Assembly (NCBI RefSeq): GCF_020042665.1
Contig: NZ_CP083376.1
Span: 842,001-906,000 of the forward strand
Direction of reading: 5' to 3'
Source of the DNA: Pseudoxanthomonas sp. X-1
Lineage (GTDB): Bacteria; Pseudomonadota; Gammaproteobacteria; Xanthomonadales; Xanthomonadaceae
DNA: 64,000 bases
Numbering within the stretch: the stretch's first letter is position 1; every line of letters starts with the position of its first letter. The notes below the pieces were generated by a model. The model was not told the DNA's origin, did no database searches, and worked only from the letters and a program-made list of their open reading frames with translations. This document shows, one piece after another, positions 16,527-26,552 of the stretch. Both the position numbers and the translations under genes were made by a program.

Positions 16527-18149
16527 TCAGTGCCGGAAGTGGCGAACGCCGGTGAAGACCATCGCGATGCCGTGCTCGTCGGCGGCTGCGATCACCTCGC
16601 CGTCGCGCATCGAGCCGCCCGGCTGGATCACCGCCTTGATGCCGGCCTGCGCGGCGGCGTCGATGCCGTCGCGGAACGGGAAGAACGCATCGCTGGCCAT
16701 CACCGAGCCTTCCACCACCAGGCCGGCGTCCTGGGCCTTGATGCCGGCGATGCGCGCCGAATACACCCGGCTCATCTGCCCGGCGCCGACGCCGATCGTG
16801 CGGTGGTCCCTGGCGTAGACGATGGCGTTGGACTTGACGAACTTGGCCACCTTCCACGCGAACAGCAGGTCCTCGAACTGCGCCTCGGTCGGCGCCAGCT
16901 GGGTCACCACCTTCAGCTCGTCGCGGGTCACCACGCGGTCGTCGGCGGTCTGCATCAGCATGCCCGAGCCGATGCGCTTGGTGTCGATGAAATGCGGCGA
17001 GGGCGGCGCCAGCGGGATGCGCAGCACGCGCACGTTGGCCTTCTTGGTGGCGTAGTCCAGCGCGCCCTGCTCGTAGTCCGGCGCGATCAGCACCTCGACG
17101 AACTGGCGGTCCAGGATCACCTTGGCCGTGGCCGCATCCAGCGTGCGGTTGAAGGCGATGATGCCGCCGAAGGCGCTGGTCGGGTCGGTGGCGTAGGCCA
17201 GCTCGTAGGCATCGCCGCAGGCCGCGCCCACGGCCACGCCGCAGGGATTGGCGTGCTTGACGATGACGCAGGCCGGCGCGTCGAACTGGCGCACGCATTC
17301 CCAGGCCGCGTCGCTGTCGGCGATGTTGTTGTAGCTCAGCTCCTTGCCCTGCAGCTGGGCGAAGGTGGCCAGCGAGCCGGGCGCCGGATACAGGTCGCGG
17401 TAGAAGGCAGCGCGCTGGTGCGGGTTCTCGCCGTAGCGCAGGTCCATCACCTTGACGAAGTTGCCGTTGGCCTGCGCGGAGAACAGCGAGCGCTCCGGCG
17501 CGGTCTCCATGGCCTGTCCGCGTGCGCCACTGCCGGCGTCCGCGGAAGGCTCCACGCACGAGGACAGGTAGTTGCTGATCGCCGCGTCGTACTGCGCCAC
17601 GCGGTTGAACGCGGCCACCGACAGCGCGAAGCGCTTGGCGGCCGAGAGTTGGCCGTCGTGGGCCTCCAGCTCGGCCAGCAGCTCGGCGTACTGGTCCGGC
17701 GAGGTCGCCACCGCCACGCGCGCGAAGTTCTTGGCCGCGCTGCGCAGCATCGCCGGGCCGCCGATGTCGATGTTCTCCACCGCGTCGGCCAGCGTGCAGT
17801 CGGCCTTGGCGGTGACCGCTTCGAACGGATAGAGGTTGAGTACCAGCAGGTCGATCGGGGCGATGCCGTGCTGGGCCATCACCGCATCGTCGATACCGGC
17901 GCGGCCCAGCAGGCCGCCGTGCACCAGCGGGTGCAGCGTCTTGACCCGGCCGTCCATCATCTCGGGGAAGCCGGTGACCTCGGACACGTCCTTGACCGGC
18001 AGGCCGGCGTCGCGGATCGCCTTGGCGGTGCCGCCGGTGGAGAGCAGTTCGACGCCGCGCGCGGCCAGCGCGCGGGCCAGCTCGAGCAGGCCGGTCTTGT
18101 CGGAAACGGACAACAGGGCCCGGCGCACGGGCAGCAGATCGGAAGACAT
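16527..18149 (-). CDS. purH: Bifunctional AICAR formyltransferase / IMP cyclohydrolase
   Basis: 540 aa. The N-terminal MGS-like IMP cyclohydrolase domain (about 1-150) includes [10 protein letters not shown] and STGGTAKAI; the AICAR transformylase domain follows, with the conserved [20 protein letters not shown] and FFPFRDG motifs. It carries out the last two steps of IMP synthesis. ATG 18149 is preferred over a TTG two codons upstream. Gene order with fis and purD matches other Xanthomonadaceae. Confidence 0.97.
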   Translation of the reverse strand: MSSDLLPVRRALLSVSDKTGLLELARALAARGVELLSTGGTAKAIRDAGLPVKDVSEVTGFPEMMDGRVKTLHPLVHGGLLGRAGIDDAVMAQHGIAPIDLLVLNLYPFEAVTAKADCTLADAVENIDIGGPAMLRSAAKNFARVAVATSPDQYAELLAELEAHDGQLSAAKRFALSVAAFNRVAQYDAAISNYLSSCVEPSADAGSGARGQAMETAPERSLFSAQANGNFVKVMDLRYGENPHQRAAFYRDLYPAPGSLATFAQLQGKELSYNNIADSDAAWECVRQFDAPACVIVKHANPCGVAVGAACGDAYELAYATDPTSAFGGIIAFNRTLDAATAKVILDRQFVEVLIAPDYEQGALDYATKKANVRVLRIPLAPPSPHFIDTKRIGSGMLMQTADDRVVTRDELKVVTQLAPTEAQFEDLLFAWKVAKFVKSNAIVYARDHRTIGVGAGQMSRVYSARIAGIKAQDAGLVVEGSVMASDAFFPFRDGIDAAAQAGIKAVIQPGGSMRDGEVIAAADEHGIAMVFTGVRHFRH

Positions 18150-18498
18150 GGGCAAGGACGTGGGAAGCGACGCGGGGGCGATATTGTAGAGCCCCGCGGC
18201 GCGGCGGCGGGCCGGGCCGCCGCGTAGGCCGGCCGAAGGCGGATTCCCGCCGGATGCGGCGGGAATCCGCGCACCCCGGTCGGCGCGAACGGATGCGGCG
18301 AAGACCGCGCGTGACGCAGGCCCGCTGCCGGGATCGTCAACAGGACGGCGGTCGCCGTCCTTCAGGGAGATCCGCAGGAAGACCCGAAGCAGGCCAGGCC
18401 GTCCCCGGTCGGCAGGAAGGGCCCCCGATGACGCGGATCAGAGCCTTGCCCAAGGCGCCGAGCACGTCCCGCGGGGGAGACATCGCAGGTCCTGGCGA
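18150..18498. other. Intergenic region upstream of purH with two strong hairpins
   Basis: About 350 bp without a gene. A perfect 13-bp stem with a 6-nt loop lies at 18239-18270 (arm GCGGATTCCCGCC), about 90-120 nt upstream of purH. A second perfect 8-bp stem lies at 18342-18361 (AGGACGGC / GCCGTCCT). Neither has a convincing T tract. They could be weak terminators for the upstream gene or leader structures for purH. Confidence 0.5.
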
Positions 18499-18886
18499 TC
18501 ACGCGGGGGCGTGGCACACCGCTTCGATGTTGTGGCCGTCCGGGTCGCGCACGAAGGCCGCGTAGTAGTGGGGGTGGTAGTGCGGCCGCACGCCCGGCGC
18601 CCCGTTGTCGGTGCCGCCTGCCGCCAGCGCCGCGGCATGGAAGGCGTCGACCGCCGTGCGGTCGGCGGCCCGGAACGCGATGTGGACGGCCGGACGGTTG
18701 GGGCCGCCGCTGCTGATCCAGAAGTCGGTCTTGGGCGGCTCGCCGAAAGCCGGCCATGTCGTGGCTGCCCGTCAGTTCCGCGCTCACTTCCATGAGCAGG
18801 CGATAGCCCAGGGGCGCGAGCGCCCGGGTGTAGAACGCCTTGCTCTTCTCATAGTCGGTCACGGCGATACCGGTGTGGTCGATCAT
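18499..18886 (-). pseudogene. VOC family (glyoxalase-like) protein, frameshifted
   Basis: The first 48 residues (MIDHTGIAVTDYEKSKAFYT... to SHDMAGF) read as a VOC superfamily protein. The rest of the domain continues in another frame (GEPPKTDFWISSGG ... DPDGHNIEAVCHAPA, stop at 18499). The shift maps to a three-A run at 18746-18748: removing one base restores a continuous 128-residue protein. It is a recent pseudogene or a sequencing error. VOC proteins are small metal-dependent enzymes or resistance proteins; the substrate is unknown. It interrupts the usual fis-purH neighbourhood. Confidence 0.8.
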
Positions 18887-19154
18887 GTCGGATGCCTCTG
18901 CCTTTCTCGGGTTCGGGAACGCCTGCCCGAGCGAAGTCTATGCCTCCGGCTCTCCTGGCCCCACATGCGGCATGGCGACGATCCGCGCGTCCGCTTCGTG
19001 GCTGACCGCTTCGCAGTGCCGATGTGACGTGTTTGGTGCTAGCGCGCAGCGCGGTCCGCGTCGTGAGCGAGACGCGCGTCCGGAGGCGCGTGGTGTGGAT
19101 CGTCCGGCGAACGCGTGCGCGCGTCGTGCCGGATGGAAACTGGCCACCGACCGC

Positions 19155-19424
19155 TCAGGTCAGCCCGTAATCCTTGAGCTTCTTGCGCAGCGTGGCGCGG
19201 TGGATGCCCAGCAGGGCCGCGGCGCGGCTCTGGTTGCCTTCGCAATGGTTGAGCACCTCGACGAACAGCGGGATTTCCATCTCGCGCAGCACGATCTCGT
19301 ACACGTCATCGGCCTCGCAGCCGTTGAGGTCGCGCAGGTAACGGCGCACGGACTGGGCAACGTGCTCGCGCAGCGGCGACTTGGGCGTGCCACGACTGGA
19401 GTCCTGGCGGGTCGTGGCGTTCAA
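19155..19424 (-). CDS. fis: DNA-binding protein Fis
   Basis: 89 aa from a TTG at 19424 that has GGGGA 6 nt upstream; this gives the usual family length. An in-frame GTG at 19475 would give 106 aa but has no visible ribosome binding site. The C-terminal helix-turn-helix is typical ([24 protein letters not shown]), preceded by a helical dimerisation region. Fis bends DNA and controls rRNA, recombination and growth-phase genes. It follows prmA and the DUF3426 gene on the same strand. Confidence 0.93.
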   Translation of the reverse strand: MNATTRQDSSRGTPKSPLREHVAQSVRRYLRDLNGCEADDVYEIVLREMEIPLFVEVLNHCEGNQSRAAALLGIHRATLRKKLKDYGLT

Positions 19425-19556
19425 GGCATCCCCGGAGTTTGGCGCATCGAATGAAACCCGGCCGGCGTTCGACACGCGAGGCGGAGCGCGGCGGGGGAGC
19501 GAGTCTAGCGCGGGAGTGCGGCGGGCGCACGCGCGTGGCGATGCCGCTTGCCGTAT

Positions 19557-20447
19557 TCAGCGAAATTCGAAGGCGAAGGCGACCGCGCCGCCGTCCGGTT
19601 CACGCACCGGCAGGGTCATCTGGCCGCTTTGGCCCGGAGCCAACGTGGTCCCGCGCAGGCCGGGTTCGAGGTAGTCGCCTGGCAGCAGCGCGCGCGCGCC
19701 GGTCACCCGGCCGTCGGCATCGGACAGCGACAGGACGATCGCAGGCCAGGGCTGCGGCCAGGGCGCGTCGTTGCGGAAGGTGGCGCGCACGCGCAGCATG
19801 CCCTGGGCCTCGGCCATCGGCTGCACGTCGCGGGCCAGCATCGTGTAGTCGCGCGGCTGCTGCCAGGGCGGGAGCGTGCAGCGCAGCGCGCCACACAGCC
19901 GTTCCAGCGTCGGGCGCCAGGCCGCGTTCTGCGCCAGGCGCGCGCGATCGGCCACCAGCAGCTGCAGCACCAGCAGCGCGCCCAGCGCGGCCAGCAGCGC
20001 CCACTGCCAGCGCGGCACCGCGGCGCGCGCCACCGGCGCGGCGGCGCGCAGGAAGCTGGGCGCCGCGGGGTGCACATCGACGGCGCGCTCCTCGCTGGCG
20101 GGAGGGGCGTGGCTGGGGTCGGAATCGGTCATCGAGAGGTCTTGCACGACAGCGGCCGGGCCGGACGCCGGGGGCTGCGGAGGGGTGTGTTCGGCGACGA
20201 CGCGCGGCGCTTCGGCGGCGACGGCGGCGGGTGAGGAAGAGGGGGATGGCAGGGAAGACGGCGCAGGCCGGGTGAAGTGGCCCATCTCGCGCTGCGGCGG
20301 CGCACGCAGCAGGCTGGCGATGCTGCCGGCCGCGCGCGCAGGCGCCGCTTCGCCCAGGGCGTGGCCGCAGCGCGGGCAGTGCGCCGGCCACGCGCCGGTG
20401 CCCGGGTCGACCGGCAGCGGCAGGTGACAATGCGGACAGGCGCTCAT
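19557..20447 (-). CDS. DUF3426 zinc-ribbon membrane protein
   Basis: 296 aa. An N-terminal zinc ribbon (CPHCH ... CPRCGH, residues 4-30) is followed by a long Pro/Ser/Ala linker, one membrane helix (about 146-168, WALLAALGALLVLQLLV) and the DUF3426 domain, which ends MTLPVREPDGGAVAFAFEF. Start ATG 20447 (MSACPHCH). It lies between prmA and fis, as in related genomes, and is probably co-transcribed with prmA 18 nt upstream. Function unknown. Confidence 0.88.
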   Translation of the reverse strand: MSACPHCHLPLPVDPGTGAWPAHCPRCGHALGEAAPARAAGSIASLLRAPPQREMGHFTRPAPSSLPSPSSSPAAVAAEAPRVVAEHTPPQPPASGPAAVVQDLSMTDSDPSHAPPASEERAVDVHPAAPSFLRAAAPVARAAVPRWQWALLAALGALLVLQLLVADRARLAQNAAWRPTLERLCGALRCTLPPWQQPRDYTMLARDVQPMAEAQGMLRVRATFRNDAPWPQPWPAIVLSLSDADGRVTGARALLPGDYLEPGLRGTTLAPGQSGQMTLPVREPDGGAVAFAFEFR

Positions 20448-20465
20448 CGCCCTATTCAAGCATGT

Positions 20466-21401
20466 TCAGGCCGGGGCCGACCCGGCGCGGCGCACGCCGT
20501 CGATGCGCATCCAGTCCTCCTGCCGGGTCGCGCGCAGATCGGTGAACCACGGCGCGTAGCGCACCAGCAGCTCGTCCTCCTGGCCGTGCAGGATGCCGCT
20601 CATGGCCAGGCGCCCGCCCGGCGCCACGCGCGCGGCCAGCGTGGCGGCCAGCGCGTCCAGCGCCGCGGCCAGGATGTTGGCCACCACCACAGGATAGGTG
20701 CGCACCGGCTCGTCGTCGGGCAGGAACACCTGCAGCCGGTCCTGGACCGCGTTGCGCTCGGCGTTGTCGCGGGTCGCGATCAGCGCCTGCGGGTCGTTGT
20801 CCACGCCCACCGCGCCCGCGGCGCCCAGCTTCAGCGCGGCCAGTGCCAGGATCCCCGAGCCGCAGCCGAAGTCGAGCACGGTCTGGCCCTGCAGCCGCCC
20901 TTCGCCGGCCAGCGTGTCCAGCCACTGCAGGCACAGCGCGGTGGTCGGGTGCGTGCCCGAGCCGAAGGCCAGCCCCGGGTCCAGCCGCACCACGGCCGCA
21001 TCGGCGGCCCGGGCGGCGTCGGGCAGGTCATGGTTCCACGGCACGATCCAGGTCCGCGCGCCGAAGGCCATCGGCTGGAACTGGTCCAGCCAGGCGCGTT
21101 CCCAGTCCTGGTCGGCGACGGTGCGGAAGCTCGCCTGGCTCCAGTCCAGCCCAGGATCGAAGGCCTCCAGTGCCGCCAGCAGGGCCAGCGCGTCGGTTTC
21201 CTCGGGGAATAGCGCGGTCAGCACCAGCGCCTCCCACAGCGGCTGCTGGCCCACGCCTGGCTCCAGGATCGCGCGCTCGTTGCTGGTGTCGGCATCGGCA
21301 TCGACCAGGGTCACCGCCAGCGCGCCCAGGTCCTCCAGCGCGGTCTCGTAGCGCGGCTGCCGGGCCTCGCTGCAGGGGACGGAGAGTTCGAGGAACGGCA
21401 T
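20466..21401 (-). CDS. prmA: Ribosomal protein L11 methyltransferase
   Basis: 311 aa. The N-terminal substrate-recognition domain ([10 protein letters not shown]...) precedes a Rossmann methyltransferase with the SAM loop [15 protein letters not shown] (about residues 172-186) and the VVANILA motif. [15 protein letters not shown] is characteristic of PrmA. It trimethylates ribosomal protein L11. A longer in-frame reading runs into non-coding sequence; ATG 21401 is the family start. Confidence 0.96.
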   Translation of the reverse strand: MPFLELSVPCSEARQPRYETALEDLGALAVTLVDADADTSNERAILEPGVGQQPLWEALVLTALFPEETDALALLAALEAFDPGLDWSQASFRTVADQDWERAWLDQFQPMAFGARTWIVPWNHDLPDAARAADAAVVRLDPGLAFGSGTHPTTALCLQWLDTLAGEGRLQGQTVLDFGCGSGILALAALKLGAAGAVGVDNDPQALIATRDNAERNAVQDRLQVFLPDDEPVRTYPVVVANILAAALDALAATLAARVAPGGRLAMSGILHGQEDELLVRYAPWFTDLRATRQEDWMRIDGVRRAGSAPA

Positions 21402-21607
21402 GGGCGTGGCCAGGGGCGGGCGATGGGCCGGGCATGCTAGACCATCGCCCCGGCGCAGGCCCAGAACCGGGACGCAGGTCCGCGCCGGCGCCGGCACGGG
21501 CGGCGATGCTGCGGGGCATCGGCTAGACTGCCGGCCGCCGTAATCTCGCCGCGCCATGCACCGGCGGCGATCTGGCATCTTTCCAGGGCTATGCGCGTGT
21601 CGTCTCG

Positions 21608-22570
21608 ATGATGAGGCATCTGGTGTTTCGCAGCACTGCAATGCGTTGCGCTGCCGGGCTGGCCCTGGCGGCGGCGCTGGCGTGGGCGATGACCGCCACG
21701 CGCGGCGCCGGGCACGCGGCGCTGGAGGCCGACGCCGATACGCGGATGCCGCTGCACAGCCTGCCGGTCGTGGCGCTGACCACGCCGGCGCATGACCGTC
21801 GCCCGACGTCCATTCCGCTGCAGGGCCTGCCGGCCGACCTGTCCGCCGCGTTCGAACAGGTCCAGGACCTGCACGACTACCGCCAGCGCCTGCAGGTCGC
21901 GGCCGAGGCCGGCGATGTGCAGGCGCGCTGGGTCGCCAGCCAGGTCGACGAATACTGCGCCGGCTATGCGCAGGACCCGCAGGCCTTCGACACCGACACC
22001 CGCGCCATCGCCGGCCTGGCCGGACAGGCCGGCACGGCGATGGCGCAGGCGCGCGCGCGCGTGGGTGAGCGCTGCGGCGGCTATTCGCAGGCCGACGGCG
22101 TCAGCCGCGCCAGCATCGTCGCCGAGCGCCGCCAGGCCGCGCGCGGCGGGCAGCTGGCGGCCGAGGCCTCGCTGCTGGCGCTGGGCGAGCCGCTGGAAGC
22201 GTCCGCCGAGTACCGGCGCGCGCTGGTCCAGCGCGTGCTGGACGCGGGCGATCCGCAGGCCTACCTGGCCCTGTCCGGCGCGCTGGGGGCCGCGGCCAGC
22301 GGCGACGATGCCTACGGCGACCTGGTGGCCGGCACCTCGTTCGCCGAACTGGCCTGGCAGCTGGCGGCCTGCAAGCTGGGGCTGGCGTGCGGTCCCGACA
22401 GCGTGCTGATGACGCGCTACTGCGCCAACGGCGGCATCTGTTCGCGCGATCCCAATCAGGATTTTCCGGCGTTCGTGATGGACGCGGCCGTGCCGCGCCA
22501 GGGCGCCGACACGATCGACACGATGGTCAATCGTCTGGTGCAGTCGACCAGGCAAGGAGAGGCAAGATGA
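21608..22570 (+). CDS. Secreted helical protein of unknown function
   Basis: 320 aa, no family recognised. The N-terminus resembles a signal peptide (hydrophobic run [12 protein letters not shown], residues 16-27). The mature part is rich in Ala, Gln and Asp and predicted helical, with scattered cysteines ([33 protein letters not shown]) that could form disulfides in the periplasm. The last codons overlap the next gene (ATGA), so the two are an operon. A TAGACT at 21524-21529 is a possible -10 element. Confidence 0.75.
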   Translation: MMRHLVFRSTAMRCAAGLALAAALAWAMTATRGAGHAALEADADTRMPLHSLPVVALTTPAHDRRPTSIPLQGLPADLSAAFEQVQDLHDYRQRLQVAAEAGDVQARWVASQVDEYCAGYAQDPQAFDTDTRAIAGLAGQAGTAMAQARARVGERCGGYSQADGVSRASIVAERRQAARGGQLAAEASLLALGEPLEASAEYRRALVQRVLDAGDPQAYLALSGALGAAASGDDAYGDLVAGTSFAELAWQLAACKLGLACGPDSVLMTRYCANGGICSRDPNQDFPAFVMDAAVPRQGADTIDTMVNRLVQSTRQGEAR

Positions 22571-22935
22571 AGCAGCGGCGTTTTCTCAAAGGCGTGCGCA
22601 CCTGGGGCTGGGCCGTGCTGTTCGTGGCCTACACCGTTGGCGCGGTCGGGATCGTGATCCTCGACACGGCGGAAGAACGCTACCGCGGGCTGTCCAAGGT
22701 CCAGCTGACGTCGGTGAGCTCCGAGCGCGACACGCGCCGCGCCGGCGCCGCCGAGATCGCCGCCCTGTACCGCGCGCAGAGCGGCATGCCGTTCTCTTCG
22801 CTGCAGCCGGGTTCGACCTTCCAGATCGTCTGGCCGGACGGATCGACCGAGACGGTGATGGTAGTGAGCCCCAGCTCGGCGCTGGGCACCGAGCCGCTGC
22901 AGGGGACAGCGCAGCCGGCGCCGGCCAAGCACTGA
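22567..22935 (+). CDS. Small membrane-anchored protein of unknown function
   Basis: 122 aa. One N-terminal membrane helix (WGWAVLFVAYTVGAVGIVIL, about 13-32) is followed by a periplasmic domain of about 90 residues ending in a Pro/Ala-rich tail. No family recognised. ATG 22567 overlaps the stop of the preceding gene, and a strong terminator lies 43 nt after its stop, closing a two-gene operon. Confidence 0.75.
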   Translation: MKQRRFLKGVRTWGWAVLFVAYTVGAVGIVILDTAEERYRGLSKVQLTSVSSERDTRRAGAAEIAALYRAQSGMPFSSLQPGSTFQIVWPDGSTETVMVVSPSSALGTEPLQGTAQPAPAKH

Positions 22936-22977
22936 AGGTCCCTGGCGCCGCACTTGCCGCGGCAGTGGCGGGAAATG

Positions 22978-23006
22978 AAAAGGCCGGCGCAATGCCGGCC
23001 TTTTTT
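22978..23006 (+). terminator. Rho-independent terminator
   Basis: AAAAGGCCGGC, loop GCAAT, GCCGGCC then six T. The A tract before the stem makes it usable on both strands. Confidence 0.93.
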
Positions 23007-23401
23007 GTAGCTCTCTCAGAAGCGATGGATCTGGGCATTGGGGGGTTCTGGCTTCGAAAGGGCGGCGGTCCGGCGGGCAGGAGCCGCTGATCCCTCACTC
23101 CGGGCATCCTGCCCTGATTCGGGCGCTCGGCGTCTTGCCTCGTAGGCGGCCCCCGCCCGCCAGACCGCTGCCTCGCGCATCAGGCACAGGGCTTCGGTTT
23201 GGCCCCCCCCTTCCGCGCAGCGCGGCGAGGGATGGAAGGGTCGGAGTTTCCCGATCAAGCCGCCGAAAGCGAAGAGCAAAAGCCCCCCACCCTGGCCCTC
23301 CCTTCGCCTGCGGCGAAAGGGAGGGGGCGAAGCTAGTGGGAGACGTGCGCTCGCTGGCCGAGCGTTGCGGTGGAGACTTCTTGCGCGATGCGCTGACCCG
23401 A
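23007..23401. other. Intergenic region holding hairpin repeats; no gene seen
   Basis: About 395 bp downstream of both flanking genes. It contains copy A of a two-copy hairpin element (23050-23200) and a perfect-arm hairpin CCCTCCCTTCGCC / GGCGAAAGGGAGGG (about 23297-23326). No supported ORF. Confidence 0.65.
23050..23200. repeat. Two-copy hairpin element, copy A
   Basis: About 150 bp matching 37032-37188. Imperfect 19-bp arms at 23060-23078 and 23155-23173 pair at 18 of 19 positions when G-U pairs are allowed. The inner part GGGCATCCTGCCC and GGCGCTCGGCGTC are shared with copy B. Confidence 0.75.
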
Positions 23402-24758
<1,357 letters not shown>

Positions 24759-24769
<11 letters not shown>

Positions 24770-25193
24770 GGGATTCGGGATTCGGGATTGGGGATTCGTA
24801 AGCGGCGGGGTCCTCGCGCGTGGAGCGCGGAGTGTCCAACGAACGAATCAGGGCATTGAGTCGGGAAAAGACGCGGTCGAGCAATGCGGCCAGAGACGCC
24901 TCGGCATCACTGAATCCGAGCCTTGCGGCGAGTTGGAGTTGGGTGTCCAGTTCCGAGAGCGAACCGCGGGCCATCGACAGGAAGCGCAGGTACTCGGCCG
25001 TGGAGCGGCGCGCCGCGCCTTCGGCGATGTTGGAAGGAACGCTGACGGCGGCTCTGCGCATCTGCGAGGTGAGTCCGAAACGCTCAGCGTCGGGAAAGTG
25101 CTCCGTGATCCGATAGACCGATTCGGCCAACGCCATCGCGTCGCGCCAGACATCAAGGCGCTCATGCGGTCGCGGTTGCGAATCCCGGATCAC
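24759..25193 (-). CDS. Four-helix-bundle protein (23S rRNA IVS / S23-like family)
   Basis: 144 aa from a GTG start. The core ([17 protein letters not shown] ... [24 protein letters not shown] ... [21 protein letters not shown]) matches the four-helix-bundle family first found as ORFs in 23S rRNA intervening sequences and related to diversity-generating retroelement accessory proteins. The last residues ([10 protein letters not shown]) are the translated GGGATTCG repeat, and a repeat also lies at the 5' end. The gene therefore looks like a repeat-bracketed insertion between accB and accC. No function is proven. Confidence 0.88.
24769..24800. repeat. GGGATTCG-type repeat at the accC side of the inserted gene
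   Basis: About two units (GGGATTCGGGATTCGGGATT, then GGGGATTCG). Same family as 12296-12360 and 25181-25213. It encodes the C-terminal residues of the four-helix-bundle protein and ends at the accC start. Confidence 0.8.
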
Positions 25194-25213
25194 GAATCCC
25201 CAATCCCGACTCG
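25181..25213. repeat. GGGATTCG-type repeat at the accB side of the inserted gene
   Basis: Units read AATCCCGGAT, ACGAATCCCCAATCCCGA on the plus strand. Together with 24769-24800 it brackets the four-helix-bundle gene. Confidence 0.8.
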
Positions 25214-25214
25214 A

Positions 25215-25700
25215 TCAGCCGATCACAAACAGCGGCTGATCGAACTCCACCGGCTGGCCGCTCTCGCACATGACCGCGACGATGGTGCCGGACTGGTCGG
25301 CCTCGATCGGGTTGAACATCTTCATCGCCTCGATGATGGCCAGCGTCTCGCCGGCCTTGACCTGCTGGCCGACGGTGACGAAGGCCGGCTTGTCCGGCGC
25401 CGGGGAGGCGTAGAAGGTGCCGACCATCGGCGAGCGCAGCACGTGGCCCTCGGGCAGGCCGCTGGCGGGCTTGGCCGCACCGCCCGTGGAGGCCTCGGTG
25501 GGCGAGCTCATCGGCATGGCCTTGGCCTCGGCCGCGGCGGGCGCGGCGGCATAGGCCACCGGCGCGGCCGCGGGCGCGGCGTAGCCGCCCTTGGGCACGC
25601 GCGCCAGCCGGACGGACTCCTCGCCTTCCTTGATCTCGATTTCGGCGAGATTGGATTCTTCCAGCAGGTCGATGAGTTTCTTGATCTTGCGCAGGTCCAT
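25215..25700 (-). CDS. accB: Acetyl-CoA carboxylase biotin carboxyl carrier protein
   Basis: 161 aa. The N-terminal helix region [18 protein letters not shown] is followed by an Ala/Pro-rich linker and a biotinyl domain with the biotinylation motif EAMKM (lysine about residue 127). It carries biotin between AccC and the carboxyltransferase. ATG 25700 matches family starts; the longer frame upstream is not conserved. accC would normally follow directly, but a four-helix-bundle gene intervenes. Confidence 0.97.
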   Translation of the reverse strand: MDLRKIKKLIDLLEESNLAEIEIKEGEESVRLARVPKGGYAAPAAAPVAYAAAPAAAEAKAMPMSSPTEASTGGAAKPASGLPEGHVLRSPMVGTFYASPAPDKPAFVTVGQQVKAGETLAIIEAMKMFNPIEADQSGTIVAVMCESGQPVEFDQPLFVIG

Positions 25701-25946
25701 GAAAGGCCTCGGTGGTTGAACGCGATAAGGAGGAGGGGGCGGGCCCGGCTTGGTCGCCGGGTCGCGCGCGGAATCAGGGGCGGCGGGCGCGCGCCTGGAG
25801 GGCCGTCGCCATTGGCGCACAGGCGCCGGGCTGGGCTGCGCGGCAAGGGGATCGATGCTGCTGGTCGGCCATGGTGCGCTCCGCGAGGAGGCGGCAGTCT
25901 GGGGGAAGCCGGCAATGCTGTCCAGTTCGCCGAACTTTGCGGTGAT

Positions 25947-26552
25947 TTAATCGCGCGTTTGAATTTGGCCGGGCGCCGGCGCCATCTCGCCGATCCAGCG
26001 CTCGATCTCGCCGTCGGCGAACGGCCCGATCTTCTGCCGCAGCAGGCGGCCGTCCGCGCCGATGAGCACGCTGTAGGGCAGCACGCCGGCACGGTTGCCC
26101 AGCCGGACGCTGGCGTCGGCCGGGCCGGGCGTGTCGAGCACCAGCGTGTAGCGCACCGGGACGCGCTGCAGGAACTGCTGCACGTTCTGCGCGCTGTCCA
26201 GCGCCAGGCCGACCACCTGCACGCCGCGCGCGCCCTGCGCGGCGGCGAAGCGGTCCAGCTCCGGCATCTCCTTCACGCACGGCGCGCACCAGCTGGCCCA
26301 GGCGTTGATCAGCAGCGGCCGGCCGGCGGCCAGCCGCGCCAGGTCGATGGACTTGCCCTGCGGATCGGGCAGCACGATGGCCGGCATCGCCTCGCCGAGT
26401 GCGGCCACCGGAACCGTGGCGGAGGCGGATGGCGATGCGGGACGTGTGGCATCGGGCGTCTGGCGCCGCGCGCCGCCGCCCTGCCACCACCACCCGGCGG
26501 CGACGCCGAGGACGCCGGCGGCCAGCGCCACCAGCACCAGCCGGGTGCTCAC
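25947..26552 (-). CDS. TlpA-family thioredoxin-like protein
   Basis: 201 aa. An N-terminal anchor or signal (LVLVALAAGVLGVAAGWWW) precedes a thioredoxin fold with active site WCAPC (about residue 92) and the later cis-Pro segment (GVLPYSVLIGADG). It probably acts in the periplasm in thiol reduction, fed by DsbD. The GTG start at 26552 overlaps the dsbD stop (GTGA), showing tight coupling to dsbD. Confidence 0.9.
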   Translation of the reverse strand: MSTRLVLVALAAGVLGVAAGWWWQGGGARRQTPDATRPASPSASATVPVAALGEAMPAIVLPDPQGKSIDLARLAAGRPLLINAWASWCAPCVKEMPELDRFAAAQGARGVQVVGLALDSAQNVQQFLQRVPVRYTLVLDTPGPADASVRLGNRAGVLPYSVLIGADGRLLRQKIGPFADGEIERWIGEMAPAPGQIQTRD

